Positions 49,949-59,713 of a stretch of DNA of 64,000 nt are shown piece after piece. Position numbers and translations under genes: made by a program. Position 1 is the stretch's first letter; each line of letters opens with the position of its first letter. The notes under the pieces were generated by a model. It was not told the origin of the DNA and made no database searches. It saw only the letters and a program-made list of their open reading frames with translations. Location of the stretch: contig NZ_VBUT01000013.1 in the NCBI RefSeq assembly GCF_005863245.1, forward strand, positions 62,001 through 126,000, in the 5' to 3' direction. Origin of the DNA: Nocardia cyriacigeorgica. Lineage in GTDB: Bacteria; Actinomycetota; Actinomycetes; Mycobacteriales; Mycobacteriaceae.

Positions 49949-52900
49949 TCAGAGCGTGCTGATCCAGCGGCGGGAGTCCGCCGGATCGATGACGTCGTCG
50001 AGCTCGAGCAGGGTCGCGGCGTTGAGCGCCTTGCCGTTGGCGTAGGCGAGTTCGACGAGGTTGTCGAAGGTTTCCCGGCGCTGCTCGGGATCCTCGATGG
50101 CGGCCAGTTCCTTGGCGAAGCCGAGGCGCACCGCCCCTTCCAGGCCCATGCCGCCGATTTCGCCGGTCGGCCAGGCGACCACGAAGCGCGGCGCGCGGAA
50201 CGATCCGGCGGCCATTGCCTGCGCGCCGAGCCCATAGCCCTTGCGCAGGATGATCGTGCCGAAGGGCACCGTGAGGGCGGCGGCGTCGATGAACAGGCGG
50301 GCGAACCGCGTCACCACGCCCTCCTTCTCGATATCCGGCCCGACCATGAAACCCGGTGTGTCACACAGGGAGACGATCGGCAGGCCGTGGGTGCCGCAGA
50401 GCCGCAGGAAGGCGCTGAGCTTGTCGGCCGCGGGGGCGTCGATGGCGCCGCCGAGGTGGTGGCAGTCGTTGGCGATCACGCCGAACGGCCTGCCCTCCAC
50501 CCGCATGAGGGCGGTGACCATGCCGGTCCCCCAGTCGCGGCGCAGTTCCAGCACCGAGCCGAGGTCGGCGATGGCCTCGATGGCGGCGCGAATATCGAAG
50601 GCGCGCAACCTGTTCTCGGGCACGATGTGGCGGGCCAGGCGCGGATCGGGCGCCTCCCACTCGTCGGCGGTGCCCTGGAAGTACGCCAGGTACTTCCGGG
50701 CGAGGGCGACCGCTTCGGCTTCGTCCGCGGCGACGACATGCACCACTCCATTGCGGCGCTGCACGTCGATGGGCCCGATGTCTTCGGGCTTGTAGACGCC
50801 GAGGCCGCCGCCTTCGATCATGGCCGGACCGCCCATGCCGATATTCGCGTCCGGGGTGGCGATGACGACATCGCACATCCCCAGCAGCGCGGCATTGCCG
50901 GCGAAGCAGCGCCCGGACACGATGCCGATCAACGGGACTCGCCCCGACAGCGCGCCCATGGCGCGGAACGTGGTGACGTCCAGGCCGGACACACCGGCGT
51001 AGTCGGTGTCGCCGGGGCGTCCGCCGCCGCCCTCGGTGAAGAACACCACCGGCAGTTCGCGTTCGCGGGCGAGTTCGAGCATGCGATCGGTCTTGGCGTG
51101 ATTGCGCATGCCCTGGGTGCCGGCGAGCACGGTGTAGTCGTAGGACATCACGACCGCGCGGGAGGTGTCCGTGCCGAATCGGTCCGCGTTGATGGTGGCG
51201 ATCCCGGCGACGAGCCCGTCGGCGGGGGTGTTCGCGATGAGGTCTTCGGTGTTGCGGCGGCGGGTCTGCGCGGCGATCGCCAGGCCGCCGTATTCGACGA
51301 AGCTGTCGGCGTCGACCAGGTCGGCGATGTTCTCGCGGGCGGTGCGGCGGCCGAGGCGATGACGTTTCGCGACGGCGTCCGGGCGGGCTTCGTCGCCGAG
51401 GATGTCGTGCCGCCGGCGCACTTCGGCGAGGTCGTCGCGCACCCGGTCGAGGTCGACGGCTGTCGTTTCCTCGCCGCAGCCGTCGTGGTCGGCGTCGGTG
51501 ACGATCAGCAACACGGCGTGCGGATCGACCACCTCGCCCGCGGCCACAGCGGGCCGCAGCACGCGCAGCGGACGCTCCGCGCGCACCACATGCTGCATCT
51601 TCATCGCCTCCAGCACCGCCACCTCGGCGCGGGCGGGCAGCACGGACCCCGGCGCGGCCACCGACACCACGGTCGCGCCCATCGGGGAACGGACCACCCA
51701 CTCGTCCGCGGCGAGGTCGATGGTCACCTGTTGCTGATCGGTCGCGGCCGGTGTGGCGTAATCCGCTGCGCGAGTCAGTAGTTCGCCGGTCGATCGTTCG
51801 AACCAGCCGGTGGATACCGGCCCGTCCAGGGTGTCGAGAATCGCGCGCAGCAGTGCGATATTGGTGTCGACGCCGGCGATGGTCATCTCGGCGAGGGCGT
51901 CGCGGCAGCGGCGCATGGCGCTGTCCAGCGACGGGCCGCGGGCGATCACCTTCGCCAGCAAGGAATCGAAGCGGGTGCCGTGCCGCATACCGGCATGGAC
52001 GGCGGTGTCGACGCGGACACCGGCACCGGTCGGCGGGCCGAACTGGGTGATGGTGCCGCTGGTCGGCAGCAGGTCGCCGTCCGCGGCGACGAGTTCGGCG
52101 TTGACGCGCGCCTGCACGGCGTAGCCGCGCGCGGGATGGCCGAGGTCGAGTTCGGTCAGCGTGCGCCCGAGCGCCAGGTCGAACTGGATGCCGACGAGGT
52201 CGGTACCGGTGATCTCCTCGGTGACGGTGTGCTCCACCTGGAGCCGGGGGTTGACCTCGAGGAACCATCCGTCGGCGCCCGCGACGAGGAACTCCACCGT
52301 GATCACGCCCCGGCAGCGCACCGATTCGGCGATCCGCACCGCATCGCGATGCAGCCGTTCCCGCAGGGCGGGCGCGAGCGCCGGTGCGGGCGCGATTTCG
52401 ATGAGCTTCTGATGGCGGCGCTGCACACTGCAATCGCGGTCGCCGAGCGCCATCGCATGGGTGCCGTCGGCGACGACCTGCACCTCCACGTGCCGGGCCT
52501 CGGCGATCAGCGCTTCGGCATAGACGGTGGCATCACCGAAGGCATTGCGCGCCTCGGCGCGGCAGCGTTCATAGACGGCCTCGACCTCGTCGGCCGCGAA
52601 CACCATCCGCATCCCGCGCCCGCCGCCACCCGCCGCGGCCTTCACCATCACGCCGTCCGGATGCGTCGCCAACAGGGCGGCGATATCGGCGGGACCGGCC
52701 GCCCGCGTCGCAGGCAGCACCGGCACACCCGCCTTCTCCGCCGCTGCCCGCGCCGCCACCTTGTCACCGAACGTGCGCAGCACCGCCGGTTCCGGACCGA
52801 CGAAAATCAGCCCCACCCCCGCACACGCTCGCGCCAGATCCGCACTCTCACTGAGGAACCCATACCCCGGATGCACCAGCGCACCCGGGCCGGCGCTGCG

Positions 52901-53101
52901 AGCCGCCGTCACAACAGCGTCGACATCGAGATAAGCCGCCGCCCCCTCACCGGGCAACCGCACGGCCGCATCGGCCAGCCGCACCGCCGCCGATTCCGAT
53001 TCCTCCCCGGTATGCAGCACATGCGTGCGATACCCGCGCTCCCGAGCGGTCCGCACGATACGAACGGCGATCTCGCCCCGGTTCGCGACGACGATGTCCA
53101 T
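49949..53101 (-). CDS. Single-chain acyl-CoA carboxylase (BC-BCCP-CT)
   Basis: A 1050-residue fusion. Biotin carboxylase at 1-450 (AAAGGGGRGMRMVF, EVNPRLQVEHTVTE); biotin carboxyl carrier at about 465-535 with EAMKM and biotin-lysine 501; carboxyltransferase at about 570-1050 (SYDYTVLAGTQGMRNHAKTD, FFTEGGGGRPGDTDY, GMGGPAMIEGGGLG). It should carboxylate an acyl-CoA with ATP and bicarbonate. Most actinobacterial complexes use separate AccA and AccD chains; this chain resembles the single-chain long-chain acyl-CoA carboxylase of Mycobacterium avium paratuberculosis. ATG 53101 sits just behind a promoter-like palindrome. The gene is alone; no epsilon subunit nearby. Confidence 0.92.
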   Translation of the reverse strand: MDIVVANRGEIAVRIVRTARERGYRTHVLHTGEESESAAVRLADAAVRLPGEGAAAYLDVDAVVTAARSAGPGALVHPGYGFLSESADLARACAGVGLIFVGPEPAVLRTFGDKVAARAAAEKAGVPVLPATRAAGPADIAALLATHPDGVMVKAAAGGGGRGMRMVFAADEVEAVYERCRAEARNAFGDATVYAEALIAEARHVEVQVVADGTHAMALGDRDCSVQRRHQKLIEIAPAPALAPALRERLHRDAVRIAESVRCRGVITVEFLVAGADGWFLEVNPRLQVEHTVTEEITGTDLVGIQFDLALGRTLTELDLGHPARGYAVQARVNAELVAADGDLLPTSGTITQFGPPTGAGVRVDTAVHAGMRHGTRFDSLLAKVIARGPSLDSAMRRCRDALAEMTIAGVDTNIALLRAILDTLDGPVSTGWFERSTGELLTRAADYATPAATDQQQVTIDLAADEWVVRSPMGATVVSVAAPGSVLPARAEVAVLEAMKMQHVVRAERPLRVLRPAVAAGEVVDPHAVLLIVTDADHDGCGEETTAVDLDRVRDDLAEVRRRHDILGDEARPDAVAKRHRLGRRTARENIADLVDADSFVEYGGLAIAAQTRRRNTEDLIANTPADGLVAGIATINADRFGTDTSRAVVMSYDYTVLAGTQGMRNHAKTDRMLELARERELPVVFFTEGGGGRPGDTDYAGVSGLDVTTFRAMGALSGRVPLIGIVSGRCFAGNAALLGMCDVVIATPDANIGMGGPAMIEGGGLGVYKPEDIGPIDVQRRNGVVHVVAADEAEAVALARKYLAYFQGTADEWEAPDPRLARHIVPENRLRAFDIRAAIEAIADLGSVLELRRDWGTGMVTALMRVEGRPFGVIANDCHHLGGAIDAPAADKLSAFLRLCGTHGLPIVSLCDTPGFMVGPDIEKEGVVTRFARLFIDAAALTVPFGTIILRKGYGLGAQAMAAGSFRAPRFVVAWPTGEIGGMGLEGAVRLGFAKELAAIEDPEQRRETFDNLVELAYANGKALNAATLLELDDVIDPADSRRWISTL

Positions 53102-53107
53102 GACACC

Positions 53108-53138
53108 GCATCGTCATCAATCTTGACGTCAATGTCAA
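53108..53138 (-). promoter_or_regulatory. Promoter/operator of the acyl-CoA carboxylase
   Basis: On the minus strand TTGACA (53138-53133) is followed after 17 bp by GACGAT. The spacer contains TTGACGTCAA (53123-53132), a perfect 10-bp palindrome whose right half repeats as GTCAA at 53134-53138. The site resembles operators of TetR-type acyl-CoA-responsive regulators. Confidence 0.5.
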
Positions 53139-53260
53139 TAATTGCCGGTTCCACGGCCGCTGGTTCTCGATCTGCGGCGGGAGCGGCGAGCGAACGAGTA
53201 GTCCACTACGCGTGATTCGCGCCCGCGCCGAGGGCACCGTGGGTTCGGCCACACACCAGC

Positions 53261-53294
53261 GGCACCGGGACGGCCGGCGGAACCTCCCGGTGCC
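53261..53294 (-). terminator. Hairpin downstream of FAD oxidoreductase
   Basis: A 10-bp perfect stem with 14-base loop, about 220 bp after the stop at 53511 on the minus strand. No T run. It may be a terminator or RNA-stabilising hairpin. Confidence 0.4.
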
Positions 53295-53510
53295 GGACCC
53301 TCGGTGATCCGGCTCGGGCGGCAACGAGCGCGCGCCCGCGACCGAGCCATGGACCACCGGGACCCTGGACCTCGACGCCGGCCACGGCTTCGGCGATCGT
53401 CACCGGAACACCGGCGACGCAATCGACGATGACCGGGCGGCGTCGAGGTCCCGGAGGGGATGCGCGGCGGTACCTACCGGTTGACGGGCGTCGAGATCGC
53501 CTTCCCGGAC

Positions 53511-54926
53511 TCACCGGCGCAGCCGGGCCAACGCATCCTGTGCCGCGTGGTACCCGCACATTCCGTGCGCGCCGGGTCCCGGGGCGGTCGAGGCCGAGCA
53601 GATGTACATCCCGGGAATGCCCACCCGGTAGGGGCTCAGCGATATCCGCGGACCGAAGACCAGCTGGCGGACGTCCTTGGCGCCGGTGATGATGTCGCCG
53701 CCCACGTAATTCGGGTTGTAGGAGAACATTTCGGTGGTGGAGCGGCTGGTGGTGCCGATGATCCGGTCGCGGAAACCGGGTGCGAAGCGTTCGATCTGAG
53801 CGATGATCGCCTCGGTGGCATCGCCGGTGTAGCCGTGCGGGACGTGCGCGTAGGCGTAGAGCGGGTGGATATCGCCGACAGAACGCCCCGGGTCGGCCAG
53901 GTACTGCTGGCCGACCAGCACGAAAGGCCGCTCCGGCATCCGTCCGGCATGGACGTCGCGTTCGGCGGCTGCCACCTCCGCGTAGTCACCACCGAGGTGC
54001 ACGGTGCCCGCACGCCGGGCCGCCGGATTGGTCCACGGCACCCCGCCCTGGACGGCGAAGTCGACCTTGAACGCCCCCGGTGCGCGCCGGAAGCGGCGGT
54101 AGGCGCGGGCAACCCGCGCGGGCAGCCGGTCACCGAGAATGCCTGCCACCGCACCGGGTTCGAGGTCGAACAGCGTCACATCGGCAGGCGGGAGCTGGGC
54201 CGCCGAGACGACGCGGACGCCGGTCTCGATCTTGCCGCCCAGATCACCGAGCAGCGCGGCCAGCGCATCGGTGATGGCCTGCGAACCACCTTCGGCCACC
54301 GGCCATCCGTGCCGGTGCCCGGCCGCGATGATGCCCATGCCGATCGCCGCGGTCATCGGATAGTGCAGCGGACGGAAGGTATGAGCGGCGACACCGCCGA
54401 ACAGTGCGCGTCCCGGCGCTGTCCGGAACCAGCGCGCCACCGTCGAGGCGGGCAGCACGGTGGGCGCGCCGAACCGGGCCAGGGTCAGCGGATGACGGGG
54501 CAGGTGCAGCAGCGGCACCATGATGTCCTCGGCGAGGGCATCGAACCGGGCCGCGGGACGGGCGAACGCCGCCCGCCAGCGGGCACCGTCAGCGCCGAGG
54601 CCGGCGGCAGTGGCCTCGACGGAGCGGTACAGCACCCCGGCCCGGCCGTCATCCACAGGGTGCGCGCAGTCGATCTCCGGCCACCGCCAGCGCAGGCCGT
54701 AGCGTTCGAGCCCGAGACCGGCCAGCAGCGGCGACGCGACGGCCATCGGGTGGATGGCGGCGCAGTGATCGTGCACCAGGCCGGGCACGATCGCCTCGCC
54801 GGAGCGGACACCGCCGCCGACCTGCTCGGCGGCCTCGAGGACCGTCACCTGCGCGCCTTCGGCGGCGAGGGTGACGGCGGCGGCGAGCCCGTTCGGCCCG
54901 CCTCCGACCACGACTGCGGTACTCAT
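53511..54926 (-). CDS. FAD-dependent oxidoreductase, phytoene-dehydrogenase-like
   Basis: A 471-residue flavoprotein. AVVVGGGPNGLAAAVTLAAE is the FAD Rossmann motif and the C-terminal MYICSASTAPGPGAHGMCGY is the second FAD motif of the phytoene desaturase/CrtI-like family. These enzymes desaturate or isomerise polyene and terpenoid chains, but many actinobacterial members (pyridine nucleotide-disulfide oxidoreductase domain-containing protein 2-like) have unknown substrates. GAGGAG precedes ATG 54926. Last gene of a three-gene operon with a DUF3556 protein and an acyl ligase. Confidence 0.87.
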   Translation of the reverse strand: MSTAVVVGGGPNGLAAAVTLAAEGAQVTVLEAAEQVGGGVRSGEAIVPGLVHDHCAAIHPMAVASPLLAGLGLERYGLRWRWPEIDCAHPVDDGRAGVLYRSVEATAAGLGADGARWRAAFARPAARFDALAEDIMVPLLHLPRHPLTLARFGAPTVLPASTVARWFRTAPGRALFGGVAAHTFRPLHYPMTAAIGMGIIAAGHRHGWPVAEGGSQAITDALAALLGDLGGKIETGVRVVSAAQLPPADVTLFDLEPGAVAGILGDRLPARVARAYRRFRRAPGAFKVDFAVQGGVPWTNPAARRAGTVHLGGDYAEVAAAERDVHAGRMPERPFVLVGQQYLADPGRSVGDIHPLYAYAHVPHGYTGDATEAIIAQIERFAPGFRDRIIGTTSRSTTEMFSYNPNYVGGDIITGAKDVRQLVFGPRISLSPYRVGIPGMYICSASTAPGPGAHGMCGYHAAQDALARLRR

Positions 54927-54977
54927 CCTGGTTCCTCTCCTCTCGGTGCCCTCAGGCCTAGACTGCCGCACGCCGTC

Positions 54978-56783
54978 TCAGGCGACGACCCCGAAATCGC
55001 CCTGCCGCGGGGTCTGCGGTGCACCGACGGCCGCGCGAGTCCAGCTCACCCGCAACGGGATCGGCCCGTTGGGCAGCCACGGCTGTTCGGCCACCGCGTC
55101 GGCCACCTTCCAGGAGCCGCGCTCGATCACCCCGAGGGCCGCGTCGATCAGCAGGTAGCGCTGGATGCCGCTGCCGAACGCCTCCGACTCGACCCACGCG
55201 ATGACGCATTCGCCGGGTTCGAACCGCGCCTCGTCCTGTACGGCGCGAATCATCTCCGGCCCGTGCAGATGGCCGTCGCCGAAATTGAAACCGAGAATCG
55301 AATTGCACAGGAACTCCGCCTCGCGCACGGTCCGCGCATCGATATCGGGCAGCCGCGACAGCAGCAGCGAGAACAACCCGCGGGCTTGGCTGTGCATGCT
55401 GCGCCAGGCGAGGGTCTTCTGCAAGGTGATCTCCGCCCATTCGGGTTCGTAGCCGAATTCGATGAACTGGTCGATCTGGTTCTTCGCAGAGCGGGTCACC
55501 CGGTCGAGTTTCGCTTCGGCGCCGGGAGCGAAGGCCCAGATCGCCGAGGCCCAGTTGCCGGCGTACTGCCGCATCGAGGGCAGGAACGACACCTTGTCGG
55601 GGCGCAGGTTACCCAGGATCGGGAAGAACACCAGCGCGGCGACGATCACCGCGAGCAGCCACGGCGACGACATGTTCCACGGCGCGTAGCCGTCGGCGTT
55701 CGGGAAGCCGAGGAACAGGAACACCGACGCGTAGGCGAACAGCAGGTTCCATTCCAGCGGCACCGCCAGCGGGAAGGTCGAGATGATGAACAGGTGGAAG
55801 ATCACCATCATGGTGACGGCGGCCACGGTCAGGTAGGTGTTCGTGGAGAACAGCAGGACCAGCGGAGTCACGATTTCGATGGTGGTTCCGCCGACGTGCG
55901 CCATGAAGCCGGCCACTCGCGACGGCCGCATATCGTTCGGAAAGTCCCGGTAGTGCGCACGCTTGATCGCCTTGAACGGCGTCGACGGACTATTGCTCAC
56001 CATGGGCGGCACCACATTCGAGAAATGCTTGCCGAACTTGGAGAACCCGGCGCCGAGCCACACGATCACGATCAGCAGTTTCAACGCGATGATCATGTCC
56101 ACGAACGGCAAGGCGGCGGAGAACACCAGTGCGGGCAGATATTGTTCACCGCGGGCCGCGAGGAAAATCGTCTTGTCGCGCACACCGTTCAGGATCAGCA
56201 GGGCGATCGGCGCGAGCAGCAGCACGGGATTCACCAGCCCCGAGGCATTGTCCGGCACTGCCGCCGACAGCGAGGTGCTGATCACCCCTGGTCGCACCAA
56301 CGCCACGAACAAACTCACCAGCAGCGCGAGGTAGAGCACCACATCGAGCCAGGTCCGACGATCCCCGTCGGTGCCCGGCACCCACCTCCAGGGCCGCAGG
56401 CGAATGGTTCCGGGCCTGGCCCAGAACAGCATGCCGCCGGTCATCGGCTTCACCTTGCCTGCCAGCGGCCCCCAGGAACCGGCGACGCCGATCGCCTCGA
56501 GCAGCACCGTCCAGATGATGAGTTTCTGGTAGACGATCGGCTGGTTCCACCATTCGGCGACATGCCAGAACGCGGGCAGCCCGGACGTCGCCGTCGCGAG
56601 GGTGATACCGCCGATGGCGTAGAGCACGATCAGTTTCGCGATGTAGACGCAGTGCACCATTTTCGGTGAGCCGAAACCGTTTTCGGCCCAGTCCAGGGCG
56701 AGAATACGCATCCGCTCCATGAGTGGTTTGCGCAAGAATTCGTGCGGATCTACCGCGGGTAGATCCGGTGTCGTGAAACCCAT
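54978..56783 (-). CDS. DUF3556 family transmembrane protein
   Basis: A 601-residue membrane protein with about ten transmembrane segments between residues 45 and 400 and a soluble C-terminal domain of about 200 residues (QNQIDQF, CNSILGFNFGDGHLHG). It matches DUF3556, a family typical of Mycobacterium, Nocardia and Rhodococcus; the membrane part recalls HTTM/VKGC-type proteins. Function unknown; membrane partner of the co-transcribed FAD enzyme and ligase is plausible. ATG 56783 has AGAAGGAG upstream; 36 bp separate it from the ligase gene. Confidence 0.83.
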   Translation of the reverse strand: MGFTTPDLPAVDPHEFLRKPLMERMRILALDWAENGFGSPKMVHCVYIAKLIVLYAIGGITLATATSGLPAFWHVAEWWNQPIVYQKLIIWTVLLEAIGVAGSWGPLAGKVKPMTGGMLFWARPGTIRLRPWRWVPGTDGDRRTWLDVVLYLALLVSLFVALVRPGVISTSLSAAVPDNASGLVNPVLLLAPIALLILNGVRDKTIFLAARGEQYLPALVFSAALPFVDMIIALKLLIVIVWLGAGFSKFGKHFSNVVPPMVSNSPSTPFKAIKRAHYRDFPNDMRPSRVAGFMAHVGGTTIEIVTPLVLLFSTNTYLTVAAVTMMVIFHLFIISTFPLAVPLEWNLLFAYASVFLFLGFPNADGYAPWNMSSPWLLAVIVAALVFFPILGNLRPDKVSFLPSMRQYAGNWASAIWAFAPGAEAKLDRVTRSAKNQIDQFIEFGYEPEWAEITLQKTLAWRSMHSQARGLFSLLLSRLPDIDARTVREAEFLCNSILGFNFGDGHLHGPEMIRAVQDEARFEPGECVIAWVESEAFGSGIQRYLLIDAALGVIERGSWKVADAVAEQPWLPNGPIPLRVSWTRAAVGAPQTPRQGDFGVVA

Positions 56784-56819
56784 GGTGTTTCGGCTCCTTC
56801 TGAGAGGGTGGGCAGAGTT

Positions 56820-58277
56820 CTAGCGTTCGGCGACCAGCTGCCGCAGTTTCGGTTTGTCGAGCTTGCCGACCGCGTTGACGGGCAGCTCGTCGAGAATCGT
56901 GATCTCCACGGGCAGCTTGTATTTCGACAGCGATGCGCTGAGGTGAGCATGGATGCGCTGTTCGTCGATGCGTGCGCCGGAATTCAAGGCCACGTACAGC
57001 ACCGGCTCTTCGCCGTAGACCCCGTGCGCGCGGCCGACGACCGCCGCGGCGGCGATCTCGGGCAGCTGGTAGACGACGGTTTCGATTTCCTTCGGGTAGA
57101 TGTTCTCCCCGCCGCGGATGATCATGTCCTTGGCGCGATCGACCAGCACCAGATAGCCATCCTCATCGACGCGGCCGATATCACCGGTGTGCAGCCAGCC
57201 GTCGACAACGGTTCGCGCCGTCTCCTCCGGCCGGTTCAGGTACCCGCGCATCACGTTCGGGCCCGCGACCAGCACTTCACCGGCCTCACCCCGGCCGACC
57301 TCCGCACCGTTCGGATCGACGATGCGCACCTGCTGGCCGGGTAGCGGCAACCCCACGGTGCCCGGCTTGCGCGGGCCGGTCAGCGGGTTGACCGTGCTGG
57401 CGCAGGTCCCCTCGGACAGGCCGTAGCCCTCGATGATCGGGATGCCGTAGCGGGATTCGAACTTCTCCAGCAGTTCCACGCTCGCCGGCGCCGCACCGCA
57501 GATCGCGAACCGGACCGAGGAGGTATCCGGACGCACGTCGTCGGGCAGATCGGCGAGCATGGTGTAGATCGTCGGCACCGCGGAGAAATAGGTCGCGGCG
57601 CTGCGCTCGAGCCGATCGAAGAACGTCTGCGCGCTGAACCGGCCCGCGATGGTGGTGCTCGCACCCACGAGGAGCGGCGACAGCGTGCTGACCACGATGC
57701 CATTGACGTGGAACAGCGGCAGCACCAGCAGGCTGCGATCGGCCGAGGTGAGGGCGAACGCTTCGATCACCATGGCGCACATCGCGTTCAGGTTGGCGTG
57801 GTCGAGCATCACCCCTTTCGGCCTGCCGGTCGTGCCGGTGGTGTAGATCAGCAGGGCGAGCGCGTCCGTGGGCACCTCGACCGGATCCGCGGAGTGATCA
57901 CCGCAGGCCAGCGCCTCCACCGGCAGTACCACCGGGACATCGACAATGGTGTCGAGCGGTCGCGCGACGATCAGCGCTGCCGCTGCCGAATCCGCGACCT
58001 GGTAGGCGACCTCGTCGGTGACCAGTCCCGGGTTCAGCGGCGTCACCGCCGCGCCGAGCCGCCACGCGGCGAACAGCTTGACGACCAGGTCCACGGTGTT
58101 GGGCAGCATCACCGCGACGACGTCGCCCGCACCCACCCCGTGCGCCCGCAGGGTGCCCGCGGCCCGGCGGACCGCATCGAGGAACGCGGCGTTGTCGAGT
58201 TGCGTGTCATCGTCGGCGAGGGCCGGCGCGGTGGGATGCTGCGCGGCGCGGCGATCGGGCAGCGTGGACAGGTTCAT
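56820..58277 (-). CDS. Acyl-CoA ligase (AMP-forming)
   Basis: A 485-residue ANL ligase with YTTGTTGRPKG (145-155), EGYGLSEGT, TGDIG and a C-terminal NAVGKLDKPKL with the catalytic lysine. It activates a fatty or aromatic acid. ATG 58277 is preferred because AGGAGTGACG lies upstream; a start at 58313 is also in frame. It is first gene of the operon running to 53511 and divergent from a PucR-type regulator, with a perfect palindrome in between. Confidence 0.88.
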   Translation of the reverse strand: MNLSTLPDRRAAQHPTAPALADDDTQLDNAAFLDAVRRAAGTLRAHGVGAGDVVAVMLPNTVDLVVKLFAAWRLGAAVTPLNPGLVTDEVAYQVADSAAAALIVARPLDTIVDVPVVLPVEALACGDHSADPVEVPTDALALLIYTTGTTGRPKGVMLDHANLNAMCAMVIEAFALTSADRSLLVLPLFHVNGIVVSTLSPLLVGASTTIAGRFSAQTFFDRLERSAATYFSAVPTIYTMLADLPDDVRPDTSSVRFAICGAAPASVELLEKFESRYGIPIIEGYGLSEGTCASTVNPLTGPRKPGTVGLPLPGQQVRIVDPNGAEVGRGEAGEVLVAGPNVMRGYLNRPEETARTVVDGWLHTGDIGRVDEDGYLVLVDRAKDMIIRGGENIYPKEIETVVYQLPEIAAAAVVGRAHGVYGEEPVLYVALNSGARIDEQRIHAHLSASLSKYKLPVEITILDELPVNAVGKLDKPKLRQLVAER

Positions 58278-58374
58278 CGTCACTCCTGGCGGTACGGCTG
58301 TGGTCTGTGCCATAACGCTAGGAATTCGAGATCTGGATCACACCGTCGCGCGACGATGAAGGTTGCGGCCCGGT

Positions 58375-58391
58375 TTGTCTCCCGGAGACAA
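58375..58391. promoter_or_regulatory. Operator palindrome between ligase and PucR genes
   Basis: TTGTCTCCCGGAGACAA is a perfect 8+1+8 palindrome in the 164-bp divergent gap, 50 bp upstream of the PucR start and 98 bp upstream of the ligase. It is the natural candidate for the PucR binding site. Confidence 0.75.
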
Positions 58392-58441
58392 GCTGACGTC
58401 AATGCGCGAACCGCCGGGCGCACGGCGTTCTACTGTTGGCC

Positions 58442-59713
58442 ATGCCCGTTGGAGACGACGAATCGCAGGTCGGCCTGCATGCCGCGGTGGCGGTCGAACG
58501 GCTCGCCGACCGCCTCGGCGAAGTGAGCCGCACGATTCAACAGCATCTGCTCGCCGAGATCGCCGATCTCCAGGGCGACCAGCAGCTACACGAGCTGCTG
58601 CGCGACAGCGTCGAGGGCAACGTCGACACCATCTTCTCCGCGATCCAGCACGCCATCCCGATCGAGAACGTGGAACCACCGACCGCCGCGCTGGAGTACG
58701 CGCGACGGCTCGCCCAGCACGGCATCGCCCCGAACGCGCTGGTCCGCGCCTACCGGCTCGGTCAGCAGAAACTGCTCAGCATCGTCTCCGAGGAGGTCAG
58801 GGCCCTCGATCTCGACCCGCAGCTGCGGCTGGATGTCTTCGAGCAGATCACCACGATCACCTTCGGCTATATCGACTGGATCTCCCAGCAGGTGGTCGAG
58901 ACCTACCAGAACGAACGTGATCGCTGGCTGGAGAACCGCAACAGCATGCGGGCGGTGCGCGTGCGGGAGGTGCTCGACGGTCATGCCGTCGACGTCGACG
59001 CGGTGACCGACGCGATCCGCTACCCCTTGCGGCGCACCCATCTGGCGTTGGTGCTGTGGCTGCCCAGCGGTGGCGACGAGCTCGGCCGGCTGGAGCGGTT
59101 CGTGCGTGAACTCGCCGAATTCATGGACGCTCTCGGCGCCGGATTGTTCGTCGCGGCAGACCGATTGACCGGATGGGGCTGGATACCGCTGGCCGCGGCG
59201 TCCGGCCAGGACTGCGCACGGCAGGTCCGCCGCTTCACCGAAACCCGCACCGACGCCCCGTGGATCGCGCTCGGCACCCCGCTGCCCGGCGTCGACGGCT
59301 TCCGGGATTCGCACCGGCAAGCCCTGCGGGCCCGCGCGGTCGCGCTGGCGGGCGGGCAGGCAGCCGAGCGCGTCACCGCCGCATCCGATCCGGGACTGAC
59401 CGCCGCCGCCCTACTCGGGCGCGATCTCGCCGAGGCCCGCGAGTGGGTGCAGCAGGTGCTCGGTCCGCTCGCCGTCGACAGCGACAACGACGCGCGACTG
59501 CGGGAGACCTTGCGGGTATTCCTGCACACCGGGTCGAGCCACAAAGCCGCCGCCCAGGCGCTCAACCTGCACGCCAATTCGGTGAAATACCGGGTCAACC
59601 GGGCAATCGAACGCCGAGGGGAGCCCATCTCCGATGATCGGCTCGATGTGGAAATGGCGTTGCTGGTGTGCCGCTGGTTCGGCGGGGCGGTGCTGCGGCC
59701 GGAGGTGCGATGA
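58442..59713 (+). CDS. PucR/CdaR-type transcriptional regulator
   Basis: A 423-residue regulator. The N-terminal half is helical (RsbR-like RDSVEGNVDTIFSAI, ALVRAYRLGQQKLL), the middle is a GGDEF-like degenerate domain, and the C-terminus carries the PucR helix-turn-helix (LRVFLHTGSSHKAAAQALNL, HANSVKYRVNRAIE). These actinobacterial regulators control lipid and amino acid catabolism genes. ATG 58442. It overlaps the cyclase gene by ATGA (59710-59713). Likely activates or represses the divergent ligase operon. Confidence 0.87.
   Translation: MPVGDDESQVGLHAAVAVERLADRLGEVSRTIQQHLLAEIADLQGDQQLHELLRDSVEGNVDTIFSAIQHAIPIENVEPPTAALEYARRLAQHGIAPNALVRAYRLGQQKLLSIVSEEVRALDLDPQLRLDVFEQITTITFGYIDWISQQVVETYQNERDRWLENRNSMRAVRVREVLDGHAVDVDAVTDAIRYPLRRTHLALVLWLPSGGDELGRLERFVRELAEFMDALGAGLFVAADRLTGWGWIPLAAASGQDCARQVRRFTETRTDAPWIALGTPLPGVDGFRDSHRQALRARAVALAGGQAAERVTAASDPGLTAAALLGRDLAEAREWVQQVLGPLAVDSDNDARLRETLRVFLHTGSSHKAAAQALNLHANSVKYRVNRAIERRGEPISDDRLDVEMALLVCRWFGGAVLRPEVR

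Larger units (their letters stand above)
53102..53510. other. Intergenic region with one hairpin
   Basis: A 409-bp gap without a recognisable gene. It contains the carboxylase promoter (53108-53138) and a 10-bp perfect stem GGCACCGGGA/TCCCGGTGCC (53261-53270, 53285-53294), probably the terminator of the minus-strand operon that ends at 53511. Open frames here show no family features. Confidence 0.45.

Noticed and set aside
49931-51781. 616-codon plus frame opposite the carboxylase
   Set aside because: Low-complexity shadow of the carboxyltransferase domain; the minus frame carries all biotin carboxylase and carboxyltransferase motifs.
53206-53559. 117-codon minus frame in the gap before the FAD oxidoreductase end
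   Set aside because: No family features, poor start context, overlaps the end of a real gene in another frame.
53460-56669. Very long open frame (over 1000 codons) on the plus strand
   Set aside because: It is the antisense shadow of the FAD oxidoreductase and DUF3556 genes in high-GC DNA. The translation is rich in Arg, Gly, His and Gln with no domain.
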